DNA of 64,000 bases from Thiogranum sp. (GCA_030148775.1 JASBST010000015.1:1-64000), one strand, 5' to 3'; positions 38,098 to 46,723 are shown, counted from the stretch's first letter. The notes: a model not told the origin generated them from the letters alone. Translations and numbers: made by a program.

Positions 38098-38118
38098 CGG
38101 GTAACAGGCCGGGTAACA
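38098..38118 (+). repeat. Left arm-type integrase sites (two CGGGTAACA copies)
   Basis: CGGGTAACA at 38098-38106 and 38110-38118, twelve bases apart. The same nine bases occur in tandem near attR. Short direct repeats flanking an att core are the usual binding sites for the integrase N-terminal domain. Confidence 0.6.
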
Positions 38119-38260
38119 GACTGCACGGCGAAGGGACCCCCATGCCCATACTCAGCCACCGGGGTGCTGAAGCTATCGCTGCCCGGTGCCGCTAGCGTAT
38201 GATGTAACAAGCCTCAGCGGCGTGATGGCTGGGACAACCACAGTAAAGCGAGTAACGACC

Positions 38261-38449
38261 ATGGCCGTGAAATCAACCGTATTCGGGGGCGTTGTACTGT
38301 CGGGTCAGGAAGCCGAGACGTTCCGCCGGCAAGTGACGTATGGCCGCCCGAAAAAGGCCGCAATCGAATCCGCCAGGAAGGGCGACCGCCTGGGCACCGA
38401 ATTCGAGAAAACCGGCCAGGTGGTGGTGCGCGCACGCAATACCAAGTAG
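38261..38449 (+). CDS. Small basic protein, possible antitoxin to the adjacent GNAT
   Basis: 62 residues (FGGVVLSGQEAETFRRQVTY ... GRPKKAAIESARKGDRLG). Basic, with no obvious ribbon-helix-helix motif. Its stop lies nine bases before the GNAT start, the arrangement seen in GNAT toxin-antitoxin pairs. The antitoxin role is inferred from position only. Confidence 0.5.
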   Translation: MAVKSTVFGGVVLSGQEAETFRRQVTYGRPKKAAIESARKGDRLGTEFEKTGQVVVRARNTK

Positions 38450-38458
38450 CCGCCCTCG

Positions 38459-39001
38459 TTGGCGCTTCCCCAACAACTCATACTCCGAGAGATTCAGAGC
38501 GGTGATCGTGTCACCGGTCTTTCGCTTGGCGACAAAGAAGCAGCGCCCCTCAAAACATTCTTACGCAAGTGCGCCAAGGACTTTCACTAGGCTAATGTCG
38601 CCCGGACTTACGTGCTCGTTCCGGACAGTGGGGACAATACCGTCTGGGGTTACATCACCCTGATGTGCAGCGAAATCAAGTTGGGCAATACGCACACCTT
38701 GGATGATTGCGAAGCCGCGAATCGCTACAGCGATTTCCCGTCAGTGAAGATTGCCAGACTGGCGGTAGATCACCGTATACAAGGCCGTGGGTATGGTGAT
38801 GCGTTGGTGCAGTTTGCGGTATTCATTGCCCGCCGAAACATCATGCCGCGCATTGGCTGCCGGTTTTTGGTTGCTGAATCGAAGGCCGGCGCGCTGAACT
38901 TCTACCAACGAATCGGGTTTACCGTGCTGGATACAGAGAAGAACAAGCAGCGGCGGCTACCGGTTGTCTTCATCGATCTGAACAAACTTCACTCGGATTG
39001 A
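38459..39001 (+). pseudogene. GNAT acetyltransferase (possible toxin), interrupted by TAG
   Basis: 180 nominal residues from a TTG at 38459. The C-terminal two-thirds is a clear GNAT fold: IARLAVDHRIQGRGYGDALV (acetyl-CoA loop), FLVAESKAGALNFYQRIGF. The N-terminal part (LGDKEAAPLKTFLRKCAKDF) matches the start of TacT-like toxins, which acetylate aminoacyl-tRNAs. A TAG at 38588-38590 (codon 44, AKDFH-stop-ANVARTYVLV) separates the two without loss of residues. If real it would inactivate the protein; a shorter product might start at a GTG near 38609. Confidence 0.7.
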
Positions 39002-39093
39002 GCGGTATCAACGTTGCCTGGGCGAAACGCTCAAGGCTCAGAGCGCGGTTCCAGAAGGGACAAGCCCCGCCGAAGCGGGGCTGTGTGATCTAC

Positions 39094-39366
39094 TCAGGAA
39101 AGCGATGACCGCAACCCTTCCTTCGCCCGCCTGTACAGTTCCTGTTCCGTGAAAATGCCGCTATTAAAGTCTTCGAGCGCCTGGACGCCCTGGGCTCGAT
39201 CATGTACCAACCACTTGATCAGTTTATAAACGTTGTCAAACCTCTTTGGGTCTTGCTGTCTTATATCCTTCAGAAACAGCGCTAATTCTATAAGTTCTTC
39301 AAACGCGTCCTGGTCATTGCAATGAAGTTCCATGAGAGCGCTGTATTGCCCTTTCGATAGTCGCAT
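39094..39366 (-). CDS. Hypothetical protein of the integrated element
   Basis: 90 residues, helical and charged (ELIELALFLKDIRQQDPKRF, EQELYRRAKEGLRSSLS). No family recognised. It is the last minus-strand gene before the GNAT module and is separated by 53 bases from the next small gene. Confidence 0.6.
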   Translation of the reverse strand: MRLSKGQYSALMELHCNDQDAFEELIELALFLKDIRQQDPKRFDNVYKLIKWLVHDRAQGVQALEDFNSGIFTEQELYRRAKEGLRSSLS

Positions 39367-39419
39367 ACGTTTCTCCCGTTTCGGTTATGAAAGACTACGC
39401 CAGAGGGTGGCTCTGTGGG

Positions 39420-39704
39420 TCAGCCGCTTCTGTCCCGCCTGCGCAGCTCCTGCTCCATGATCCGGACAATCTCGATCTGCTTAAAACATAAGTTTATTGA
39501 ATCAATATATATGCCCATCAGCTCGCTAAAGGCGTCTTTTAAAACTATTGTCGCCGCAAGGCCGCTGTTTCCTATCCTACGAATTTCTTCCCCGGTGATG
39601 TCCTCATCACCACCAAAGGCAGCCATCAGCTTAAAATGCGAATAGGCGGTGGAATAGGCATTAGCGGCTTGGTCATCGTCATCGGAAAAAAACGGTTCAT
39701 TCAT
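39420..39704 (-). CDS. Hypothetical acidic protein of the integrated element
   Basis: 94 residues with an acidic N-terminus (NEPFFSDDDDQAANAY), a central helix and a basic C-terminus (EQELRRRDRSG). Preceded by AGGAG. No family recognised. Confidence 0.6.
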   Translation of the reverse strand: MNEPFFSDDDDQAANAYSTAYSHFKLMAAFGGDEDITGEEIRRIGNSGLAATIVLKDAFSELMGIYIDSINLCFKQIEIVRIMEQELRRRDRSG

Positions 39705-39806
39705 CGCAAAATCTCCTGGTTAGGGAGGCTGACAGATAGGAAGCGAGTAAATGATTCTGTATGATTCCGATGGTCACTGGTCGAGCCTCCCGTTGGCTTG
39801 ATTAGT

Positions 39807-39900
39807 GAAAGTCAGCCGGCGGTGTTGTCGCACTTCCGGCTGGCGCTTCCTACGCTACGCCTATCCATTGCTTAACTCAAGGTTGCGCTGGCTGACTTTC
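39807..39900. repeat. Nested inverted repeats downstream of the HTH gene
   Basis: GAAAGTCAGCC (39807-39817) is the exact inverse of GGCTGACTTTC (39890-39900). The first arm can instead pair as CAGCCGG with CCGGCTG at 39836-39842. The two pairings exclude each other. The distal arm overlaps the last codons of the HTH gene. Confidence 0.45.
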
Positions 39901-40354
39901 CAGCGGCGTCAGGCCCGGTCTCGGCCAAATAGTCTGGCAAACGGAATTCCATATCTTCGTCCCCAAGAATATTCGACAGCCCGTAAACCAAGGCCATGAC
40001 GACGATTTGTAACCCGCGCCACGCCTGCGCGGGGGTTAGGTTTAATTCCTCCTGCAGTCCGTTGTAAGCCACGCTGGCGAAATATTCTGAATCAACCAAC
40101 GCCGGAAAAAGATTCAGACCGATTATTTCTCGAAACCCGGCCAGCGCATCGTCCGCGTCGGGTTCCGGCCCAGAATCGCCGTTTAGGTGCTTCAGGACGT
40201 CGGCCAAAAACCAACGCCGATCAACCCGGCCGCCCTTGGTTTCCTTGCTCGTCGCCGGCGCCAGGCCGTCGAGTTTCGACGCAAGCGTGCGCCGGTCAAT
40301 GCCCAGCTCGACGGCCAAGCCGCTGATCGACCATGTCTTTTTCTGCATTGCCAT
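39872..40354 (-). CDS. HTH protein resembling small terminase subunits (DUF1441/Nu1-like)
   Basis: 160 residues. An N-terminal winged-helix-like segment (WSISGLAVELGIDRRTLASK ... DRRWFLADVLKHLNG) is typical of Nu1/DUF1441 DNA-packaging proteins. The C-terminal 90 residues are helical and unassigned. If it is a small terminase it would redirect helper-phage packaging, as in PICI satellites. An element regulator is equally possible. Confidence 0.5.
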   Translation of the reverse strand: MAMQKKTWSISGLAVELGIDRRTLASKLDGLAPATSKETKGGRVDRRWFLADVLKHLNGDSGPEPDADDALAGFREIIGLNLFPALVDSEYFASVAYNGLQEELNLTPAQAWRGLQIVVMALVYGLSNILGDEDMEFRLPDYLAETGPDAAGKSASATLS

Positions 40355-40462
40355 CCATAATCCCCTGTGGTGGAACGAAAATATATTGCCTGACGCTGGA
40401 AAAACTTCGAGCTTCGTACACCCGTATCTAACAAAGGTCCAGGAAGGACCCGCAGCGCGGCA

Positions 40463-41182
40463 TCAGGCGGCCCATGCCTTAGTTTTAATAATCACCTTGT
40501 TTTGATCCATTGGGTCCGGCAATTGGATTTTCGCTGCGGTTAGGTCGGCGGCCTTTCTCCCGCGTTTGAACTCCCGTTCTTTTTTCAGGCGCTGGCCCTG
40601 CACCTGCTCATATCCCACCACGACTCCGACTCCTCCCCTGAACTCGTAAATGGGTTTGTCGTAAGTTGGGCCTGGCTCGTATTCGGCCGGAAAATCCTGA
40701 TCCGGCTCTGAGAGCGCGAAATGCGGCAGCTGTAGGGCGCACGCGACGCCAGCGTCAGCCGCGATCTCGCGGGCCGCGTTGATTTCGTCGTGGATTTGTC
40801 GGAGTTCTTCGACCAGGCTGGCGATACGCTTTGCCTGTTCGGAAAATTCCCGGTAAATTTCCATGCCACGCCGTTGTGCTTTTTCGGCGGCCTTGATGGT
40901 GGTTGTCGCGCGAGATTTGTCTTCCGTGGCTTCCAGCTCGACCAGTCTGGATTCCAAGTGTTTCTTCGCGGCTGTAAGTCGCTCGATCTGCTTCTGGGCG
41001 GCTGCTATTTCCTGGTCGGATTGATTGATCTTCTTGTCGTCCCCAAAGACCAGCACCGATTCGCGCTCGGCTTCAAGTTTAGTAAGCGCGCGCTGAGCGT
41101 CGGCCAGCGTCGATTCTAGTGCGGCCAGATTGTCGGCGGCTTCTTCGGCTGTTTTGCAAGTCATAGCTTCCGGAATATTCAT
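40463..41182 (-). CDS. Coiled-coil hypothetical protein of the integrated element
   Basis: 239 residues. Residues about 15-140 form a long heptad-rich coiled coil (ESTLADAQRALTKLEAERES, AAAQKQIERLTAAKKHLESR). The rest is a small globular tail with a glycine-valine motif (FRGGVGVVVGYEQVQGQRLK). Its start overlaps the stop of the next upstream gene (ATGA). Function unknown. Confidence 0.65.
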   Translation of the reverse strand: MNIPEAMTCKTAEEAADNLAALESTLADAQRALTKLEAERESVLVFGDDKKINQSDQEIAAAQKQIERLTAAKKHLESRLVELEATEDKSRATTTIKAAEKAQRRGMEIYREFSEQAKRIASLVEELRQIHDEINAAREIAADAGVACALQLPHFALSEPDQDFPAEYEPGPTYDKPIYEFRGGVGVVVGYEQVQGQRLKKEREFKRGRKAADLTAAKIQLPDPMDQNKVIIKTKAWAA

Positions 41183-41748
41183 AGCGGTTCCTCATCCAAC
41201 GGTGGTATCTGATCATGCGACGGCGCTGGCCACTGACACAACATGCTATAGCTCGTGTCAGTGACTGCGTGAAAAATACGATACAGGTGGCGGACTCCCC
41301 CCGGCAGCTCGCCGCAATCTTTCGCGTAAAAAAGATGCGTGTTGACCTTGCTCGCTCCAAGCGGCGGGCGATCCAGCCACTTCCAAGTCGGCCATACGGT
41401 TTGCTCGAACGTTCGGATGGCTTCCGCCAATAGCTTGGCGCGTTGCCAGTCGCCGATATCCCCGACTGCCAGGTTGTTCCACGCGACCCTCAAATGCTTG
41501 TTCCTCGTCGAAAACCGATGACGTGTCGCCGCAGAGCGTTCTGTGGGCGCCGCCTTGAGCTGTAGGGAAGCTGATAAATCAGCCCCCGACAGATAGGCGC
41601 ATATTCCTGCCTCAAGCCATTGAACGAGGTCAGGCGGCCCATGATCTCGGACCAGGGCCTGCACCGCCAGCAGGTTGTCGATAGGTTCAGGCACGCTCCT
41701 GGCGCGCACCTGGTCCCCAGGACGGACGCGCTGCAATGAGTCATTCAT
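41179..41748 (-). CDS. Hypothetical protein of the integrated element
   Basis: 189 residues, soluble (VQWLEAGICAYLSGADLSAS, WNNLAVGDIGDWQRAKLLAE). No family recognised. ATGA overlaps at both ends place it in a coupled chain with its neighbours. Confidence 0.65.
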   Translation of the reverse strand: MNDSLQRVRPGDQVRARSVPEPIDNLLAVQALVRDHGPPDLVQWLEAGICAYLSGADLSASLQLKAAPTERSAATRHRFSTRNKHLRVAWNNLAVGDIGDWQRAKLLAEAIRTFEQTVWPTWKWLDRPPLGASKVNTHLFYAKDCGELPGGVRHLYRIFHAVTDTSYSMLCQWPAPSHDQIPPLDEEPL

Positions 41749-42098
41749 GCCTTCACCACCAGCGCCAGCCGCTCGCCATAGGTCACCAGCAGCTCACCCC
41801 GTGCGGCAACTAGGTCGCCGGCGTCCGTGATATAGATCCCGCCGTCGCCTTCGGTGGTGCGATAGAGGTAGGCGTGGCGGCGGACCCCTGGGTGTTCCAG
41901 GTTGGCAAGGCCGTGGCGCGCCGAATCGCCGAAAGTGCGCCGAAAGATCGCCGAATCATTCGGCGCGTACCGGCCGCGCCCAGAGCGCGCGCCGAAAGCG
42001 CTAGGGGGTATGGGGGATTGGAGCGCGCGCACTTTTGGCGTCACATTTTCAGACTGGTCCGGGCCGGCGGGGGCAGTCTGGGCCACTATTCGGCGCAT
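41745..42098 (-). CDS. Hypothetical small protein of the integrated element
   Basis: 117 residues from the ATG at 42098, inside the end of the ATPase gene. A longer version would run far into that gene and is unlikely. The C-terminal part (RRHAYLYRTTEGDGGIYITD, GELLVTYGERLALVVKA) is more protein-like than the Arg/Ser/Pro-rich N-terminus, so the start remains uncertain. Confidence 0.5.
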   Translation of the reverse strand: MRRIVAQTAPAGPDQSENVTPKVRALQSPIPPSAFGARSGRGRYAPNDSAIFRRTFGDSARHGLANLEHPGVRRHAYLYRTTEGDGGIYITDAGDLVAARGELLVTYGERLALVVKA

Positions 42099-43258
42099 AC
42101 CCACCGCTCCCGTCGATGCCGTGACGCCGTGGTGACTACGGTCCGGGTGATATGTCCCGCACGCTGTAGCCGCGTGATCGCCGACCAGAACCGGGGCCGC
42201 CCGACAGCTCCGCGCAATTCCTCGGGTAAATCCGGGTAGGTGCACAGCACGCTGTGCGTGGTGGTCGCGCCCTTGCGCGCCGTTGGTATCCCGTCACCGT
42301 CAGCGATCGCCGCTCTTATCGCCGCTAGTACCGCCGCGTCGTCGTCATGGTTATATGCCGTCGTGTCTGGTCGATCTGGCGATCCTGGTATCAGCACGCC
42401 GTCGTCAGTCCACCTCAGCGCGATAGGGTCGATACGCCGCCCCAGATTGGCTTTTTCATGCAGCAGCTCGCCGTCGACCAGTGCCAGGCGTGAGCGTGCG
42501 CTGTTATGCCAGGCGGTGCTGCCCGAGTAGCTGTTGCCGTTGGCGCCGTACTTGGCCGCCATCTTGTCGACATGGGCCAACAGGAGCACGGCAGCGTCCT
42601 GCTCGCGGGCGATGCGGGCCAACCCGGCCATGAATGCGCGGACCAGCTGCCGGTCGTTCTCGCTGGCGGCGTAGGCGTCGCTGGCGTTGTCGATGAGGAT
42701 GAGTCCATGCCCGGCAGCCAGTTCGCGCAACTCGTCGTAGGCAGTGGTGAGCGTCAGCCCACGCGCACCGTACCCGACCGCCTCATGGGCAAGGCATACT
42801 TCGTCCGTGCCGTCTACGATGGTAATACCCGACTCCACGGCATCGGCCGGCAGGTCATACTCGGCGACGATACGCCGCAGCCTCAGCCGTACAAGGTCGG
42901 CCGGGTCCTCCAGCGTCGCGATCAGGGTGCGGCACTGGATCGCCGGCAGTCCGGCCCAGTCACGGCCAGCGGCACAGTGCGCAGCGATGATCAGCGCCAG
43001 TAGCGACTTGCCGCTTCCACCGTGCCCGCCCAATAGGGTGACATTGCCGCGCGGCAGTATGTGCTCGACCACATGCCGCACTGGCGGTATTGGTCGAGTC
43101 AGCGCTACAGGTACGGTGCGCAATACCCGGTGGGCGTCCACGTCGCCGCTCGGCTCAGCCTTACTCAGGTATTCGGCGTCGTCACGGAAGTCATTCGGGT
43201 CGTTGCCTTTTTCGCCGGCAGGCAGAAAAATGCGCCTCACCTTCACTTTTTCGGGCAT
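42086..43258 (-). CDS. RepA-like AAA ATPase/helicase of the integrated element
   Basis: 390 residues of the RecA/DnaB-like AAA_25 type: Walker A in LLGGHGGSGKSLLALIIAAH, Walker B in HGLILIDNASDAY, and AVLLLAHVDKMAAKYG as the sensor region. The C-terminal part looks winged-helix-like (PRFWSAITRLQRAGHITRTV). Such proteins load or act as helicases at element origins. The start overlaps the primase gene by 16 bases. Confidence 0.8.
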   Translation of the reverse strand: MPEKVKVRRIFLPAGEKGNDPNDFRDDAEYLSKAEPSGDVDAHRVLRTVPVALTRPIPPVRHVVEHILPRGNVTLLGGHGGSGKSLLALIIAAHCAAGRDWAGLPAIQCRTLIATLEDPADLVRLRLRRIVAEYDLPADAVESGITIVDGTDEVCLAHEAVGYGARGLTLTTAYDELRELAAGHGLILIDNASDAYAASENDRQLVRAFMAGLARIAREQDAAVLLLAHVDKMAAKYGANGNSYSGSTAWHNSARSRLALVDGELLHEKANLGRRIDPIALRWTDDGVLIPGSPDRPDTTAYNHDDDAAVLAAIRAAIADGDGIPTARKGATTTHSVLCTYPDLPEELRGAVGRPRFWSAITRLQRAGHITRTVVTTASRHRRERWVCAE

Positions 43259-44052
43259 GGGCGCTCCTCCAGGATCGTGATTTCCAGCGGGTCGAAGGCG
43301 TCGATCATGATCTGCGCTGTTTCGTCAAGGCGGCCCTTGCCGAATGCCATGCCACAAACCGCGTTTCCCTTTTTGTGGTGCCAGACCACTGAAACAGCCG
43401 ATGCCCATCCCTCGCAGACGTACCACCCTATGCGCCGATCAAGGGTATTGCCGAGAACTAGACAGCCGCCAGACAGTGTCCCGAAGGTTTGTTTCGCGCC
43501 CGTGGGGCTGATCGCCTGCACGGCCTGTACCTTGCCGGTCGCGCCGGTGCGGATCGGGACGATGATGCAGTCGGCATCCCGGCCGATGACGCGCCCGCTC
43601 GCGGTCGTACGTCCGGCGCCAGCGGCCCACGTAACGCCTTTTTTCACCGCATATGGGTGGCTAGCCACGACGCTGTCATTGAAATCGGCGCGAAGCCAGA
43701 GCTTGGCGGCGTATGCAGCGGTATCGCGCTGCGGTGCTGGTCGTCTCCCCGGTGCGGGTCTCGTCGGTGGTGGTGCTGTCCGTCGGTAGCCATGCTGCTG
43801 CGCCAGGTGGAATAAAGTTCCGATACTCACGCCGCCGTCGGGTCGGATACTGCGCCACACGTCCCGCGCGTCCCGCTCGTCGTAATTGCCGGCGGTCGCT
43901 GACCAGTCATCCCATATCGCGTACCCGTCGTCGCCCAGCTCGGCGCGGATCGCCATGCCGACCTTGACCCACGTCCGCCGCTCGTCGGCGGGAATGCAGC
44001 GCAACGCCTCGGCGATGCGGTCATGAATGTCGTCGTGTCGTCTGGCGGTCAC
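43243..44052 (-). CDS. PriCT_2/Toprim primase-like protein
   Basis: 269 residues from a GTG. The N-terminal 90 residues match PriCT_2 (HDRIAEALRCIPADERRTWV, WDDWSATAGNYDERD, GGVSIGTLFHLAQQHGY). The remainder resembles the Toprim region of phage and plasmid primases (DCIIVPIRTGATGKVQAVQA, GWYVCEGWASAVSV with the conserved Glu). It would prime replication of the excised element with the ATPase. The start shares GTGA with the preceding stop. Confidence 0.8.
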   Translation of the reverse strand: MTARRHDDIHDRIAEALRCIPADERRTWVKVGMAIRAELGDDGYAIWDDWSATAGNYDERDARDVWRSIRPDGGVSIGTLFHLAQQHGYRRTAPPPTRPAPGRRPAPQRDTAAYAAKLWLRADFNDSVVASHPYAVKKGVTWAAGAGRTTASGRVIGRDADCIIVPIRTGATGKVQAVQAISPTGAKQTFGTLSGGCLVLGNTLDRRIGWYVCEGWASAVSVVWHHKKGNAVCGMAFGKGRLDETAQIMIDAFDPLEITILEERPCPKK

Positions 44053-44255
44053 GGTGCACTCCGCAGCAAGCGGGCCAGTGCGGCCAGATAGCCCGGCGGC
44101 ACTGGCTGGCGCGTATTGGCCAGCGCCTGGCGCACTGCTGGCACGGCGGTGCGCAGCTCTGCGGAGGTCGGTGTGCTCATGCGGTGCCAGCCCAGGGCTT
44201 CGTCGAATAGGGCCGCTACTCTAGGCGCCGGCCTTTTTCGTTGCGGGGCCGTCAT
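44049..44255 (-). CDS. Small hypothetical protein between alpA-like and primase genes
   Basis: 68 residues from the ATG at 44255, basic and helical (RVAALFDEALGWHRMSTPTS, VRQALANTRQPVPPGYLAAL). It overlaps genes on both sides (ATGA upstream, GTGA downstream), strong evidence of translation. No family recognised. Confidence 0.6.
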   Translation of the reverse strand: MTAPQRKRPAPRVAALFDEALGWHRMSTPTSAELRTAVPAVRQALANTRQPVPPGYLAALARLLRSAP

Positions 44256-44467
44256 GCGGCGCCCTTCCGACGCTGCGCGTACCACCGGGGCAGATCCAGC
44301 AGCTGCTGGGCGGTCCATTTCGGAGAATCACCGAGATAAAACGCTGGTTTAGGGAATTCGCCTTTTCGGGTTCTTAGCCAGATTGTCTTGCGCGACCCGT
44401 ATCCGCGAGCGACCAATTCTTTGTAGCCAAACACCCGCAGCGGATCGATTGCCGACTGCTGTTCCAT
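44252..44467 (-). CDS. AlpA-like regulator/excisionase
   Basis: 71 residues with the MerR-like winged HTH of AlpA proteins: VFGYKELVARGYGSRKTIWL, then PKPAFYLGDSPKWTAQQLLD. AlpA-type proteins activate integrase or serve as excisionase in P4-like elements. GGAGG precedes the ATG. First gene of the replication operon. Confidence 0.8.
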   Translation of the reverse strand: MEQQSAIDPLRVFGYKELVARGYGSRKTIWLRTRKGEFPKPAFYLGDSPKWTAQQLLDLPRWYAQRRKGAA

Positions 44468-44552
44468 ACTGCTTCCTCCGCATCTCTGTTGTTACGATGC
44501 GAGACTTTTGCAGCTTCACCGCTGCCGCAATAGGAAAAATAACAGGCGGCGC

Positions 44553-45377
44553 TTATTTTTCCCGTGCTCTACCGGAGAGCGCCGATACCAGCCAATAGTC
44601 GCTGTCACGCAGCAGCCTTGCGGCCTTCAGCTGCTGCCGTGCCTTTCTCGATGCACTGTAATCCGGATAGTTATTTGCGTCGCCGGGATAAAGCACCTCG
44701 ACCATTTTTTGGATGTCAGCCCCAGCGAAGTCTGCGTCTAGCAGCCGAAGATAGATCGGGTATTTTTTCAACTGGTTGCGGCGCTCAGGTATTGGAGCAA
44801 AAGTGCCTTGAATTGTGAACCTCTCAATCCTATCGAGCAGCTGTGCTCTCACCACCTCCAACTGCTTATCGATAGACTGATTTATATCGAACGCATAGAT
44901 CGGCATGTGCTGGAACCGCATGAAGTAGCCCGACTCGTCAATAGTCACATACCAAGGCGGCAGGCTGTCTTCCGTTGCCCAGTCAGAAAAATCGACGTAA
45001 TACGGTAACGGCGAGATTGGATCGCACGGTATCGGCTCCATCTTGTAGTGTCGGGTCATGTATTCAGCGAACGACAGCACACACCAATCGTCAATACCGT
45101 CCCTCTTTAACCGCTGTTCATACTCGTGCAGCGTCTCGCCGGCAGATGCCGGCGGATTGCAATAGAAATTGTCCAACTGCCCTTCGAGGCTGGGCGCTCC
45201 CTCCCACTTTCCATTTTTCACGCCGACAATCGGGTCGCTGTCCGGCAGTGCGGCAAAGTGCGCGTAATCCCTTTGATACTCCGGGTTCCGCCGCAGAAAC
45301 TCCCAGGCCCATTCCCGCGCTTCCAGGGTTTGGGTGTACGCTGATTCGTTCTGCCAATCTGGCCGCCAGCCGCTCAT
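44553..45377 (-). CDS. DUF6499/DUF2285-like protein coupled to the integrase
   Basis: 274 residues from MSGWRPDWQNE, whose ATG overlaps the integrase stop (ATGA). The N-terminus AREWAWEFLRRNPEYQRDYA matches a domain found in regulators of proteobacterial integrative elements. The C-terminal half (YPIYLRLLDADFAGADIQKM ... ARQQLKAARLL) resembles DUF2285. A transcriptional or excision-control role is inferred. Confidence 0.68.
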   Translation of the reverse strand: MSGWRPDWQNESAYTQTLEAREWAWEFLRRNPEYQRDYAHFAALPDSDPIVGVKNGKWEGAPSLEGQLDNFYCNPPASAGETLHEYEQRLKRDGIDDWCVLSFAEYMTRHYKMEPIPCDPISPLPYYVDFSDWATEDSLPPWYVTIDESGYFMRFQHMPIYAFDINQSIDKQLEVVRAQLLDRIERFTIQGTFAPIPERRNQLKKYPIYLRLLDADFAGADIQKMVEVLYPGDANNYPDYSASRKARQQLKAARLLRDSDYWLVSALSGRAREK

Positions 45378-46564
45378 ACCGCCCCCACAACCAGCCCGGC
45401 TAAGAATTCGGACCACAAGAGCAATGCGGCCTGCTTCTCCGTGTCGTAGCTGTGCCGGTCGTAGACGGCGGTTATGTCGCGCTCAGCATGGTTGAGGATT
45501 TTTTTTATTACCAAACGGCTGACGCCCATGCCGGCCATGTGGCTGGCTGCGGTGCGCCGCAAATCGTGCGGCGTCCAATGCTCAATGGCTAGGTGCTCGC
45601 GGTTGTTGCGCACTGCCCTGTCGATGGCGCTGTCCGCCATTACACCCCCGGTTCTCGGTGACGGCAGCACGAGCTTGCTGCCGCCAGCGGCTTCCTCGGC
45701 CTGCCGCAACAGCTCTAGCGCCAGCGGCGACAGCGGTACACGGTGGCTTTGCCGGTTCTTCACATGCGCTGCCGGTATCGTCCACCAGCCGGCTTTTAGG
45801 TCGATTTCCGACCACTCAGCCAGCAGCCATTCTTGCTTGCGCTGCGCGGTGGCGAGCATTAGCTTCAACAGCAGCCTGATCTGTTCGGCCATGTCGGCGG
45901 TTTCGAGCGACGGCCACAGCGCCTTGATCTCAACGGCACTCAATACCCGGTCGCGGGTGGCTTCCTTGTACCGCTGAATATTGGTTGCCGGATTCATTTC
46001 CAACAGGTCGCGCTGAATCGACCAATTGAACAGCCTGCGGACGCAACTGTGCGCCCGATTGGCAGCCACAGGGCCGCGCTCTGCGATTCGGTCGAGTACA
46101 GCTATTACATGTCGGCGGCGGATGTCCTGCGCCTTTTCATCGCGCCATGCGGAGATAAAGTCGCGCTCGAGAATTTCACGGTCGCGCCGGCCGTCGTCCT
46201 TTTTGTTAATGGCGTAGCGTAGCAGGAACAGCTCGGCAACAACCTCGAAGGTGGGCGACGCCTTGCGCTCGTTGCGGGCTTCTCCCGGGTCGATATTTTG
46301 CAGCAGCAGGCCGAGTATCTGCCGGCCGGTTTCGGCTGCATCAGCCAGCGACAAGGCCGGATAGCGTCCAATAGTGTAGGGAGGGCGATGCTTGCCGTTC
46401 TTGGTGTAGGTGACGCACCAGGATTTCGTGCCGCTACGGCGTACTCTGAGCACCAGGGCCTGGCCCTTATCAAAGTAGCCATAATCGAAGTAATCGACGC
46501 GCTCAGTGTCCATCGGCGGTTTGACGGCTTTCACCCATCTGGCTGTAAACTGTTGGGCGGGCAT
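45374..46564 (-). CDS. int: Tyrosine-type integrase
   Basis: 396 residues, P4-like integrase size. The N-terminal DUF4102-type arm-binding domain (YFDKGQALVLRVRRSGTKSW, YTIGRYPALSLADAAE) precedes a SAM-like core-binding domain. The catalytic domain has Arg242 (TAQRKQEW), His333/Arg336 (HDLRRTAASH), His359 and nucleophile Tyr368 (ITAVYDRHSY). It should recombine the 47-bp tRNA-Asn core. It lies 333 bases from attR and reads toward the element interior. Confidence 0.95.
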   Translation of the reverse strand: MPAQQFTARWVKAVKPPMDTERVDYFDYGYFDKGQALVLRVRRSGTKSWCVTYTKNGKHRPPYTIGRYPALSLADAAETGRQILGLLLQNIDPGEARNERKASPTFEVVAELFLLRYAINKKDDGRRDREILERDFISAWRDEKAQDIRRRHVIAVLDRIAERGPVAANRAHSCVRRLFNWSIQRDLLEMNPATNIQRYKEATRDRVLSAVEIKALWPSLETADMAEQIRLLLKLMLATAQRKQEWLLAEWSEIDLKAGWWTIPAAHVKNRQSHRVPLSPLALELLRQAEEAAGGSKLVLPSPRTGGVMADSAIDRAVRNNREHLAIEHWTPHDLRRTAASHMAGMGVSRLVIKKILNHAERDITAVYDRHSYDTEKQAALLLWSEFLAGLVVGAV

Positions 46565-46589
46565 AATGGGTCCCTCGTCGCTGGTTGTG

Positions 46590-46687
46590 CCCGGTCTCAG
46601 CCGCCGAGCTGGCTTTGTTACCCGGCCTGATGTGGCGCACCGACGGGGTTTGCTTTGTTGCTCGGCTTGCTGTTGGCCGAGACCGGG
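46590..46687. repeat. Inverted repeat in the integrase upstream region
   Basis: CCCGGTCTC at 46590-46598 is the exact inverse of GAGACCGGG at 46679-46687, 80 bases apart. An inverted CGGGTAACA arm-like site lies between them (46616-46624). It could be an operator or a recombination accessory site. Confidence 0.4.
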
Positions 46688-46723
46688 GCCGTCGTGTCAC
46701 TGGGTTTGCTTTTTCGGGGTGTC

